A stretch of 64,000 nt of DNA from Diplodia intermedia (Eukaryota > Ascomycota > Dothideomycetes > Botryosphaeriales > Botryosphaeriaceae): positions 62,001 through 126,000 of the forward strand of contig JAKEKT010000071.1 of assembly GCA_021495925.1 (NCBI GenBank). Reading direction: 5' to 3'. Under the pieces are notes generated by a model, which was given only the letters and a program-made list of their open reading frames with translations, did no database searches and had not been told where the DNA came from. Below are positions 9,507 through 20,847 of the stretch, in pieces. Position numbers and translations under genes: made by a program. Position 1 is the first letter of the stretch; each line of letters opens with the position of its first letter.

Positions 9507-12500
9507 TCACACCCCCGGCGGTCTAATCAAATCCTGCTCCTCGCTCAAAATGCCCATGGCCCAATGCACCCTCGTACCCGGATTCGTCCAGATATATCTC
9601 CGATCGCTCAACTCTTGTTTCGCCGCCTCCTCCTCCTCCTGCGTCAAGCTCCTCCCCTCGCTCGCCGCACGCTCCTCCTTCCTGCCGCTGATGCGCTCGT
9701 CTGGATTCTTATCCGGATCCTCCCTCCTGTAGTCGTACCTCGGCCCGCGCCCCGCGAGCCCGGCCCGCTCCCACACCTTCTGGCAGCCGTTGGCGACCAG
9801 TCCGGCGGACGCCCACCCGGTGCGAGCTTCGATGTCCTTGACGTTGACGACGAGCCAGTCGCGCTGGTGGGGGTCGACGTACTGGATGCCGGCGAAGAAA
9901 AGGGGCATGATGCACTCGATGAGGGCGGCGCCGATGGAAGGGTTCAGCGGGGCGCCGTGCGGGCCGAGGCCGCTGAAGATGCCCGCGACGATGCGGCCAA
10001 TGTCCGTGGCAAGGCGGGCCGTCTGCTGCGCCGCCACGCCCGCCGCCATCATCGCCGCGGGCGGCATCGACGGGTGCGACCGCGTAAGGATGATCTCGAG
10101 CATGTGGTACTGCGCCCACAGCACCGCGATGTCGAAGCTGCGGTACTGCAGCGCGGGACCGAACGGGCTGGGGATTGGCGTCGTGAACTCGTCGGCGAGG
10201 GGGGCGAAGGCCGGGCCTAGGTGCGAGGCGTAGTGCGAGAGGGCGTCGCGGATGGACTGCCATTCCGCCAGCGCCTGTTGCGTGGCGGCTTGGAGGCCGG
10301 CCTGGTCTTCGAGCTTGATGGATGGGTCGGGCGAGGGCGAGTTCTCGGGTTTGAAGGCGGAAGGCATGTAGCGCACGGAAGAGCTGGGCGCCATTCCGTA
10401 GAACGGTATCTGTGGCGGTGGCGCGCCACCGCCTGGTGGTCCTTGTTGTGGAGGCATTCCCGGTCGTTGTGCCTGAGGGAACTGGCCTGGTGGAGGACCA
10501 GATCCAGCCGGAGGCCCTGGCATGCCCAACCCGGGTCTCCATTGACCACCATTCATATGCACTGCCTGGATCTTCCTTTCTCGGTCTCTTGATCCAAATT
10601 CTGCGATGCGGCCGAGGAGGAGTAAGGAATGGTCGTGAGTTCCGTATAATGCGTCGGGTTTACCAAGAGGCGCGCGTGGAGGACAGTCCGACCATCTGGT
10701 ATAGTCCATACTGTGAACAGTTAGCCAAAGCCATCGTCCATATGATTCGGTCGACATACAGAAGCCCATTGCCACTGATGGCGCTCTGGAATCCATCGTG
10801 CCTCACAAACCACCACCACAAATCCTGATAAGTCTCGTAGTGCGTCAGATCCGGTTCCGGAGCCTTGCCACCGTTTCTGCCCTGGTCGTCAAAAACTTTC
10901 CCAAATTCGTCGTAGCGGACCTGATGTCCGGTCAGTACGCTGACGACCCTTTCATCTGGCAGGTTGCTCGGCTCCTTGTTCAGGTATCGCGGTTGCTGCA
11001 TGGTCAGACCGGGATTCTCGTAGGCAAAGTTCCGCTCGAACGCATCTTCTTCCGCCTTCTTCTTGCGCCACGCTTTTGTCATGCCCGCGTAATCGATCTC
11101 GACGAACAGCTGCTTTGCACCCAGCAGGTGGCTAGTCCACTTTACATGATCGGCAGTCATCACCTCGTACAGACCAAGCATGAGACAGGCCGCCAGCGTC
11201 GTGACGTGGTGTCTTTTCTTGGGGTGTCCCACGGCATGATGTACACGTTTCAGAGCGTAGGCGTAGTGTTTGAAGGAGGGCGTGACTGAAGCGTGTTGCA
11301 ACTTGGCGATATGCAGCGAGGACAATGCAAGCATAGAGTGCAGCAGCCCTTGGTGGTTCAACGCCATCATTGGAAGTGTGTAAGTCCACAGGGACTGCTG
11401 ACTCGGGTGGACTGGGCGTTCACTGAACATGGCAGAAGCATTTCGAACCCTTCTCTCGAAGATGGAAAGACTGGGCCCGGTGGCGTGGATGAAGTGTGCG
11501 AACACACGCGCGGTCTGTGGGTTTCGCAGCGGATTTGCGACCTGTTCCGCGCGGTAGTGATCCAAGATGCCCGAGTAGAGGAAGGTGTTGTAGTGCCTGA
11601 CGTTCAATTCGTTCACGCTGTCTTGGTGGATCTGCATCATCAACTCGAAGTCGCGTTGTTGACCATGGGCCAGGGCCTGCTCCTGTGCCGGCAACAGCTC
11701 CATCTCGTCATCCGAGTGCACGTCATAGTAATCGTCGTCTTCATATTCTACAGCGGCTTCTTGGAGGGCTTCGGTTGGGCTAGCGTGGTGCGCGGAAAAG
11801 CCGGAGGTTTGCAGTCCGCCCTTGAGCGGGACGGCCTGTTGGGTGGTGGGTGTGCGTTGTCCTGCCACCAGCCGACGCGTTAGCTTACTACAATCATGTC
11901 CTTGCATTGTTTTTGCAATCAATGGCTCTCACCATCCACGGAACAAACAGACCAATTAAAAACAGAGCTGCTGCGAGGGTATGAACGGCATACCTATACC
12001 TGTCTGGCCGGCATCGGGGGAAAACTGTGGAGGCACGCCCGGATACGGACGTGAGACGCTCTCGGGTGACTGCAGGGCAAGGCGCTCTTCCTCGTCCGCT
12101 CGAGCGCTCGCTAACTTATGCCATACCAAAACGTCCTGGTCTGCCGCTTGCAAAACCTCTGTGGTCTGAGTTAGGGGAAGTGGCTGCCTATACGTATCAG
12201 CCGCCGTGGTCGCTGCAGGGTACTGGATGCCTTGGCTGTACTGGGTCTGATGCGGCGCGTGATTCTGCTGGCCATATTGTTGATTTTGCGGTGGAGGAGA
12301 ATATGCGGGTATTCCTTGTCCCATGTTCGCGGTGGTGTGATACGGCAAGTGTATGGACTGTCTGTGTGCTTGCGAGGGATATGAAGGCTGAGGCTGGATC
12401 TGCCGCGAGTATTCTGGTTGCATGGCACCCATGGAGTACGAGCGTTGTTGATACGAGGGGTCCATCGCCTGGCTGTAAGGGGGCGCCTGGGCGACATATG

Positions 12501-13017
12501 AGCTATCTTGGACCAGCCCACTTGTGAACGCACCGCCGCTGAAGGGGTCGACACCGGTGAACTGGCCATACTGCGGCAGCGGATACTGCTGCTGGCCGGG
12601 CTGCAGAGCGCCATACGGCATCCCTGACGACTGCGGGCCAGGGAAGGGCTGCTGGAAAACAGGACGGTCGCCGGGGATGACGCCGCTGTGGTAGGGGAGC
12701 GTGCTCGCGGGGGTGCTGCCGGGCCAGTCGCCGATGGGCGGCTTGAAGATGACGCGCTGGTTGTAGCCTTCGCACTGGCGCTTCGACTTGACGCAGTTGT
12801 TGCAGATGGGCCGTTCTTCTCCACACTTGATGCGGCGTCTCCGGCACGTCAAGCACCCGGTCTTGGTTCTCTTGCGGGCTTTGGTGTTCGTCGAGTCGGC
12901 GGCCGCCTTGGCCTTGGTGTTGTCTTTGGTGGTTCCTGCGGCCGTGGCATCGGCGGTTTCGCTGCCATGGCGCTGCGAAGCAGGCGAAGCCTGACCTCCA
13001 CCACCAGCGGACGACAT
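9507..13017 (-). CDS. Zn2Cys6 fungal transcription factor (Fungal_trans_2-like)
   Basis: Nuclear DNA-binding regulator; target genes unknown. Exons, in transcript order, are 13017-12000, 11861-10760 and 10710-9507 (introns of 138 and 49 bases), giving 1107 residues. The binuclear zinc cluster has Cys 55, 58, 65, 72, 75 and 82, spaced CX2CX6CX6CX2CX6C, preceded by a basic KARKRTKTG stretch. A long Gln/Pro/Tyr-rich segment follows (about residues 110-330). The middle holds a helical regulatory region of the fungal-specific type (HYNTFLYSGILDHYRAEQV, MALNHQGLLHSMLALSSLH). A Pro/Gly-rich insert lies around residue 750, and the C-terminus is helical. All joins keep frame. It ends in a charged tail. 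About 6 kb upstream contains no gene, so its control region may be long. Confidence 0.9.
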
Positions 13018-16000
13018 TGGCGGGGCTGCGTGAGAAAGGCTTCGTGGTCAGGCCCGATGGGCTCTGGTGGTGATCAGTCACCCTGGTCGAATCCGTCCTC
13101 GGCGAGAGCGGACCGAGACGAGATCCACAGTCGATCTGGGCAGAGGTCCGGAGCAGGCGCGTAGGAGTCTTGCTGCAAGAGCTGGCTAAGGGTGTTGTTG
13201 CTTGGGCGCGGCGTCTGGGATCCAGAGCTGAGGGGCGTTGGGCTGGCGGGCAGCTGGCAGCTGGCAGCTGGCGGAGCGGGCAGGAGTGATGAAAAATGAC
13301 GAGCGAGGTTCAATCGGACCGCAGGGTTCTCTGGCAGCTGGACCAGGGGCGTACGGACGCAAATGAAGGAGTGGGCCGGCGCCACAGTGCCAGTGGGGTA
13401 GCAGTGCAGGCTGGTCGGCAGGCAATTGGGCGGGCGGCGCGCGGAGGCTAGGGCGCGGGCAGCGGGAGGCTAGATGGGCATGCAGCTGGAGTTTAAAATA
13501 GGCATTGGCTCGCGCAGGGCGTGGGCTTGGAGGCGGAGGGTCGGGGCGGGTGAGTGGCACAGGCGTGGGCAACGTCTTTGGAAAGCTTAAGGCTATTATA
13601 ACGCAGCCTCGTGGTAGGGCTTGGTGACGGAGGTCGGTGCAGCGAGGGCGGCGATGCGGCGGCGGGGACGGAAAGTGGACTCGCACGTTGCCCGATGCGG
13701 CCGTGATAAGCAGAGCCATTATCTGCGACGAGGCGCTGGTGCGCGCTCACTCGGGAAGGACGCAGGCCATCGTGATGGACTGAGGTTGCGCGCTCCTCGG
13801 CGGATGGCGCCCCGTGCGCCCAGAGCCGCTGCGACCGACTCGCGCCGCGCTACGATGAATTGCAGACCTCTCTGCCCGCCCGCAGCCTGCAACGTCCAAC
13901 GCGCGGGCGGAGATTCCCGCCCTGCCACGCCGGCCACGCCCCGCTGCCCACCGGCGTCTGGAGGCCTCGCCGGGGGCTCAGCTTGCGGCCGACAGCACGA
14001 CTCACGCTGCCTTGGCGCCCCCGGCTCCGCGCCTGCTGCTTGGCGCGGTGCCTTGCGCCCGCCCAGGGAGCCCCTACGGACCCCGACGCCTGCCGGCCAG
14101 CGCCCACGAGCTGCTGCGCGCCGGGCAGGGTCTCTCCGCGTTCCCCGCGCCGCCTGCGCTGCTGCCCGCCGCCCTGATTCGCCGCGCTGGCTCAGCGATC
14201 ACCTCTCGATCTACCCGGGGCCAGCCAACTTTACCGCAAAGCTTAGCTCTTAGCTCTGTTCCGAAGCTGCGGATCCCGCGTCCCTGCCCACCCTCCATCC
14301 AGCTGCCGGGGGCGGGCGGGCGCGTGCCCGCGGCTGGCTGAGCGACGCCTGTCCTGCTGCGACCTTTCACGCCACGAGAGCAGCGACGGCTCTCGGCTGC
14401 CTTCCCGGCCCAGCGCTCGGGGGCCGACACCCTTGGGACCGCCCCCGCCGGGGGCAGCGCGCGCGCCGTTGGCAATATTGTTGCCAGACGCCTGGCGCAA
14501 TTTGCCCCATTTGATGAGTTCATGCATCGTACGTGCGTAGCCCTCCACGCCCTGTACCACCCACGCACGCCCGGCCGGAGCATTGCGCAGCTGGCTCGTA
14601 CGGACGCCGCCCCTGCGAGATGGGGGTCCCCCGCTCCGATCTCGAGCTGCGTCATGTTTGCGCCGTTGGTGCAACCCGCGGCTTTTGCTTGCTGCCGCTG
14701 TCGCCGTCCAGCCAACCACCAATCCCCGCCTCGTGACCGGTCCGGTCAATTGATTGATTGCTTGATTGCTTGCTTGCTGCCCTCGCTTGAGCTCTGATCT
14801 GTGACGACCTGCGACGAGCGCAATATCGCGCTGCGCCGCGCCGCGCCCGCGCAAACAATTCCGCGTGCTTACCAAGGCGTATACGCGCCGCAATTCCCGG
14901 ATCTTCCCTACGTGGTATATAGAAATACGAAACTGGGTAGGTCGGGGTCCCAAAGGTGTGCCAATCCCCTTGGTTTTGCCGCGCCAAAAGCCTAGCAACG
15001 GGCCGACAACGTTTCGGCCTATAGAACCTAGCGTGCGAGAGCCAATATATATGGGTTAATCTTTTTGCCTCGCAACCTTCCACTCATCAAATGCGGAGAA
15101 GCTTGGGCAGAGCACCCAGAAAAAAAAAAAAAAAGATAGGCAGGGCACAGTCCCCGCGTCCGGACGGGTTCCTCCGTCCGTCATGGCGGATGTGCTCCCT
15201 ATGCTGACTGATGAGCGTGCGCGCGCGACTGGTTAAAAATAATCCAGGGCAAAGACAAGGCGCTGGGCGGCCTGACGAAAAATGCCCTGTCGGACCTTGT
15301 TTATGCCGCGGGCGGGAGCTGATCTCATCCCGTCGGCTGGGTTTGAGCTTGTGGGTTTGGCCCGAGTTATGGAAGAACCTAGGGCCTCGAGTCGCGGCTC
15401 CGAGGACGAGGGTGCGGACGACTCAGGCAGCGCGGCTTGGCGCGTGGCCCTAACGGTAGAGGGGCACGCCAGGGCAGACCTCAACCCTGGCCATGGCTGC
15501 GCACGCGGCGCACCGCTCGCAGCCGATGATGAGCAGCAGCAAAACAAACAGTCGGTCCTCCACTCTGGGCCCCTCCCTCTCTCCACTTGCCGGCGACGAT
15601 CGCCATTGGACCCAGGACGCGGCGAGCGCGAGCGCATTAAAGTCTCTCCATCAATCAAGGAGCAGCCCGCGGCGCTGAGTCGCGGCGGCAACGAGCGAGT
15701 CGGTGTCTGATGAAAAACGGACCGCAGCGCTGCGGCCATGCGCGCGGGCGGGTTGCAGGCCCCAGGGACGTCCACGCGGACGGGGCGGGCGTGGTTTCAC
15801 GGCTTCGCGTGGGCGGCAGGGCAGCTTGCTGACTGCCTGACTGCCTGGCGGCCTCTGCAGCCCGCCTTGGGCCTGACGACGGATGCCGATGCTGATTGAT
15901 GAGAGCAGGAGGAGGAGCGAGAGCTGTGATCAGCCGCTGCCGAAAATAAACCCACCGCTCCCTGCAACCGCACTGCACACTGCACACGGCTGCCACCAGC

Positions 16001-18997
16001 GCCGCTGCGCCGGGACGCCCGCCTCCGTTGCTCGTCGTCCCCTCCATGGCAGCGGCTGCCGTCATTGTCACATGCCCGCGGTAGCGCGTGTGTAACGTCG
16101 CTTGGCCAGCTCCCCGCCCACCGGCTGCAGATTCTCTCGAATCCTTCCGTGGCTCTAGTCAGAAAAATCGATAGGGCCCCGAGTGGGACGACGCCAATGG
16201 CGAGCTCACCACAGACCAGGCCCACGGAGCAGCGCGCCGTCGCAATTGTGTTGCGCCGCGCGGCGGCCGTTAGGGTTGGCCGCACACACTGCACCGCGCC
16301 GCAGCCCGGCGGCATGAACTAGCAGCAGCATGCAATATGGGACATGCCCGGATACGGCTGCCCACCTGCCCGCCCACATGGCCGGCTTATTAGCTGATGA
16401 CGAGGAGCACACCACGGCTCGGGGCACCCGGTCTTGCTTTACCGCGCGTGGCTCACCATGTCGTACGACGTCAAACGGCCTCTCTCTATTTCTCCTCTCG
16501 GTTTTTCCTTGGTGCTGATGTCCTGAAGCAGCCCAGGATGGTGGGGGTGGCGGCGCGATTGGCTGGCACGGCCGGCATCCGCCCGCCTCGTTGTCCATCA
16601 TCTCTCTCTGCTGCGTACGCATTTTCATGCGTCTGCCCTGCTACCGCACGGAACGAGGAGGTGCAAGCACGGTGCGCGCCTTCCGATAGGCTCACCACTC
16701 GCCGGGTGGGCTGAGTCAAGATCGCAGAGCATAACCGACGCTGGTAACCCTTCTGACGCCTCCGTCGTCGAAACCCCTCCATCCAAATATATGCACACCG
16801 ATCTTTGCCGCGGCCCGCCTCCGTATGAGAGATCATTGCCACTCGCAGCATGGCACGCAGATTCAGGATCAGATCGCAAAGTTTGCGCTGTGACCAGCGA
16901 TACATTAGCGCGTGACGAAGGCCAGGGCATGGCGCAAACCCTTGGGGGTTTATCGCAGGCGCAGCGTGGATTTTCCAGTCGCCCGGGTCGCGCCCATGTC
17001 CAGCAGCCTCGACGATGACGACAGACGCCGGTGGACAACGACCTTCCTCGGATACTGGGAGGAAAAGAGAAGCACCAATGCAGAGACTGCGTGTTGCTTT
17101 CGACCTGCAAGCGTATTCGTATGTCCCTGCATTAGCCCTCCGCCACGGCTCAGCAATTAAACTCAGCTCCGTCGTTGGAGGAAAAGTGAGTGATCCAGCG
17201 GACACACTGACCGCCTGCACCAAACATGGCGGCGCGTAGGGTAGGTGGTTTCCTCCCTCCCCCTGCCCTCGCATTCCTCGCATCCGTCGCATCTCCCGGA
17301 TGGCTCGGCGCAGCCAAGCCAACAAAGTTCGGTCAAATCGGGCAAGTGAACTGCCAACGGCCGTGTTTCGCCGGCGCAGCGAGCTAGGTAGAGATGGGCT
17401 ATTCGGAAGAACCGCGCGGATGACGTATCCGTGTCGATTAGTCCTGTTGCTAGGGTGTTTCATTGATTCTTGCCTAATGCGTCAGCTGCTGTATAACAAA
17501 GTGGTGACGCCGTGGCCGCAACGGCCGCAATGAGCTGGGGAACCCCGGTGTAGCCGTCGGCATGTCTTTCCCAGAGCCTCAAAGTTAAAAGAAATAGGAG
17601 GTCGTGCATGATAGACACGCAATGCTCCGGCAGCGCATGGACGGGGCGGAACTCGTCCGGCCACCGTTTCTATCCGTATCCAACGCACTTCGCGCAAGCC
17701 CGAGCACCACTGACGTGCGCTTTTAACGACCGGCACTATTGAACGATGCGGCATTGGCTTCAATGCGGTTTTAGACAGTCCAAAGAGCCGTCGTGGACGG
17801 AGAATGCCAGGTTGATCTTTTATGAAGGTCCGAGCCGATAGCAACGCGCCGGTGGAAGTTGCCGAAGGCCGACGGTGGAGATGCACATCAGGGACGCATG
17901 TACTCGGAACACTTGTGCTGTTCATACAGCGACTCGAGACGGGGAGCAAAATGCCTGCAAGGGCGTCAGCGAACGTGTGTAAACACCCAAGAAACACGCG
18001 TTGATTGCGCAACTGCAGCTGCAGAGGAAATGCTGTCCTGGGTCGCGGCTATTGCGCAGCGCCTACCTGAGTCAGCCAGCCAATGACGGGCAGTGCATTG
18101 CAGATGCTGGACATCTTCCTGCAGCGTCAGTCACAACCACCGTCGACGTTGACGGGCTCTGCATTGCAACCCAAACATAGAACAGCCCTATGAGTAAGGG
18201 CCCCCTTTGAGCGCGACTCGGGAAGCTTCATGCGAATTGTCACTGCTTAAATCGCTAAGAAGTGGACGATCTTGGGGTTGAAACATGATTCGGAGGGTAA
18301 GAACGATGCGGTGGGGGCCAAATCCTGGAAGGTCCCGTCAGCAAGCCCGCACACAAGCACACGTGCGCCACTCGTAGTCGCATGTGGCGCATGGGATTCA
18401 GAACGAAGGGAAGAGCTGTGTTTCCATCGCCTGCGTTGCTGACCAAAAAGGACGGGGGATGAGGAGAGGACCCGTTGTCAGCCTGGTTCTGAGTGAGGGT
18501 GAGCAATTATGATTCATAGCTTGGCACTCTAACCGCAAGAGGAAGTAGTGAGAATCTTGGCGGGCGGGGATGTGGCCGTGGTGAGCCATGATGAACGAGA
18601 GTCGCGGACCATGAGTACAGACAACACCATAATGATTGTTCAGATGTGAGAAGAGGTGAGCAGGATGGACAGCGTTAAATGGCGGTGCATGCAGTATGTA
18701 GATAGACAATTGAGCCATCGAGTCCTTCAACCATTCAATACTATGAGGCATGTCAACAAGCTTTTTTTTTCCGGTGTCAAGCAGAACTTCAGGAGCAGCA
18801 ATGAAGATAGCATTCGCCGATCTAAGGAAAAAAAAATGAACAATTTCCTGTGAACGATACCGACATCGTCTGAGCATCGCACAACCCTTCCCCCCAAACT
18901 CCAAATCAACTTGGCCGAAGCACACGCTGACAACGTAGCCTCAAGGCCCTTTAAAAACAGATCGAGGTAACAGAAAAGGCGAAGAAAGTCCAAGACG
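13018..18997. other. Gene-poor region of about 6 kb
   Basis: No open frame here looks like protein: candidates of 200-325 codons lack domains and have random-looking, Arg/Pro/Ala-rich composition. The left half (13.0-16.5 kb) is very GC-rich; the right half is more balanced. Small simple repeats are present: a GGCAGCT triplet near 13250-13275, a TTGATTGCTTG-type stretch near 14749-14780 and an A15 run near 15120-15135. No tRNA, 5S rRNA or transposase was recognised. It may be a long promoter for the minus-strand factor, a noncoding-RNA locus or decayed DNA. Confidence 0.6.
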
Positions 18998-19918
18998 CTA
19001 CTTCCTATCCATCATCAGCTTCCGTAAAAGCTCCAACTCTGCATCCCTCCGCGCTAGCTGTAGCTTCAGCTCATCCCTCTCTTTGGACACCTCCTTGACC
19101 TCATCCTCCAGCTCCGTGATTCGGTCGACCTTCTTCTGCCGGTACTTCGCCGCCGCAAGATTGTTGCGGCGCCGTTTGTCGGCAAGCGATTCGTCGGCGG
19201 GCTCGTCGCCGGAAGCGGGGCGCTTGCGCTTGCCGCCAGCCGAGGAAGAGAAGCCTGAGGGCGATGAAGAGGCACGCGCCGGTGCATCATTGGAAGAGGT
19301 TGACTCGGCGGCAGAGCAAGGGGATGGGCGGGAAGAAGGAGCTTTGCTGGAGGGCTGGGTAGATGTAGCGAAAGAGTTGAATGAGTCTGGTATTTGTTAG
19401 TTGGGCGGCAGCTGCGAGGAAATCGGGGTACACCAACCTGACGTGGGATTCAGAGTAGCGGCGAGAAACGATTCGTTGTACATGTTGGGTTGCGAGAAGA
19501 GGTTGTCGGGAGACTCGTCCGAGTAGTTTGATCCGTTGTTTGCGCCATCAAGCGCGAACAGAAGCGGGTCGTCTTGTAGGCCGGCGAAGATGTCGAGCGA
19601 TGCCGTGTCAAAGTCACTGTTGAAGAACGAGCCGGGAACGGACGAGGGAGGAAGCGGTTGGTATGGCTCCGCGAAGGGAGCGAGAAGATCCGGTGAAGAG
19701 TTGCCGTGTGTGAAAGCGAAGTCCAGAGAAGTGCCGGTGAAATCCGATGCAAGACAGTTGTGGTTCCCAAGGTGCAAGAAACCACTGGTGTTAGGTTGGA
19801 TGGACTGTTGCGACGAGCTGGCTCGGCACGTAGTAGAAGACGGAGAGGCTGAAGCAGGCCGACATGGTGTGCAGTTGTTGTTGTTGTTGGAAGAAAACAC
19901 GAAGAAAGGGCCCCCCAC
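18998..19918 (-). CDS. bZIP transcription factor, 5' end unresolved
   Basis: Nuclear leucine-zipper DNA-binding protein. Exons read 19918-19438 (5' limit uncertain) and 19386-18998, joined over a 51-base intron (GTTGGT...ACCAG), giving up to 289 codons. The N-terminal part is acidic and aromatic, like an activation domain (SFFNSDFDTASLDIFAGL). The C-terminus has a Ser-rich linker, a nuclear-signal-like KRKRP, and the basic region RRRNNLAAAKYRQKK followed by a leucine heptad run, broadly like GCN4/CPC-1-type factors. The long frame contains no ATG before 19483; upstream codons at the left edge are ATT and GTG. A well-placed ATG at 19865 is in another frame and stops after 24 codons. Possible explanations are an unseen splice, a base error, a non-AUG start, or a short protein from 19483 preceded by a uORF. 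Confidence 0.75.
19791..19865 (-). other. Possible upstream ORF (or misframed first exon) of the bZIP gene
   Basis: 24 codons starting at an ATG in good context (CACACC-ATG-TCG) after a CAA-rich leader, about 140 bases below a TATA-like CATAAATA at 20003-20010. It overlaps the long bZIP frame in a different phase. If translation of the bZIP protein starts at 19483 this is a uORF; otherwise it may be the true start disrupted by an error or a splice I cannot place. Confidence 0.35.
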
Positions 19919-20847
19919 AATCGAGGCCCGAGGGGAAAAGTTGAGGCGGAATAGAGAAGCCGCTGAGGTTGGAGCGCAGCCTGAGGTTGAGATGAAGAGG
20001 GGTATTTATGGGCAGCGAGAGGTGGCAGTGCGGAGAATGCTTTCTCCTAGTGGCTAGCGGGCGGTGTCACAGCGCCGACGGTCGCGGTCTCCGCTTAGGG
20101 CGTGCGGGTTGCCTTGGCGCGGGCTGGAGCCAGAGTGCAGAGCTTGCCAGCCTACCAGACAGCTTGTACCAGTGAATGTGGGGTTGGCGTCCAGGATGGC
20201 GTACCTGTCGTGCCTCAGCTTCGACTGGTACAGCGCGAGGCGGAGTCGATCCTGCGGTGAGTCATCGTCGAGGTCTAGTCTCACTACGCTCCAAATTCGG
20301 GCATGAGGGCTACGGCTCGGACCACACCGACATGATGCTGACGCCCAGCCGTCGTCCAAGTCCAGCCCTTTCGTCAGGTCTCAGCCCGTGGAACTCGGCT
20401 CTTCAAGAAGAAGCATCGTAATCTTCTGTGTAGCTTCTCGGACGTCGCCAACGCGGCCAGCCAGCCATCCCCTCGCTCCCCTCTTCCCTGATCCATCCCT
20501 TAATCGGTATAAGCCTACTACCCGCACCATATGCCATAGAACTCCCTACTTGCAATGCATCGAAATTTTTGTCCCTCCGTCTTGTTTCTTTCCAGAAGAT
20601 CGAGTCGTATTCCCTCCCCCCTCACCCCCATCACTAGTCCTGACTTTATCAACACCTAAAGCTTGAAATGTAAAAGCAGCAGAAAGAATAAAGACCATCC
20701 GCCATCCCATCGATCGCATTGCGGTTGTCGACCCACAAACCGCCGCGTCGCCGACGAAACAGGAATATGCTAAACTTTACAAGCCCCCCTCTAAACCCCT
20801 GTCCGACCCTGCTTGCTATCGTAATCGTCTTGAAGTGGCGGCTCCGC
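19919..20847. other. bZIP promoter and MTR10 3' flank
   Basis: 929 bases between two minus-strand genes. The TATA-like element near 20003-20010 belongs to the bZIP side. A T/C-rich stretch near 20570-20645 lies toward MTR10. No gene is seen. Confidence 0.55.

Noticed and set aside
13621..14998. Several open frames on both strands in GC-rich DNA
   Set aside because: Length is explained by the rarity of stop codons in GC-rich sequence; the proteins are Arg/Pro/Ala-rich on both strands without motifs.
16486..17463. Minus-strand frame of 325 codons starting with ATG in the gene desert
   Set aside because: No domain, low-quality composition rich in Arg and Ser, no conserved-looking segment. Kept as a note only; transcript evidence could change this.
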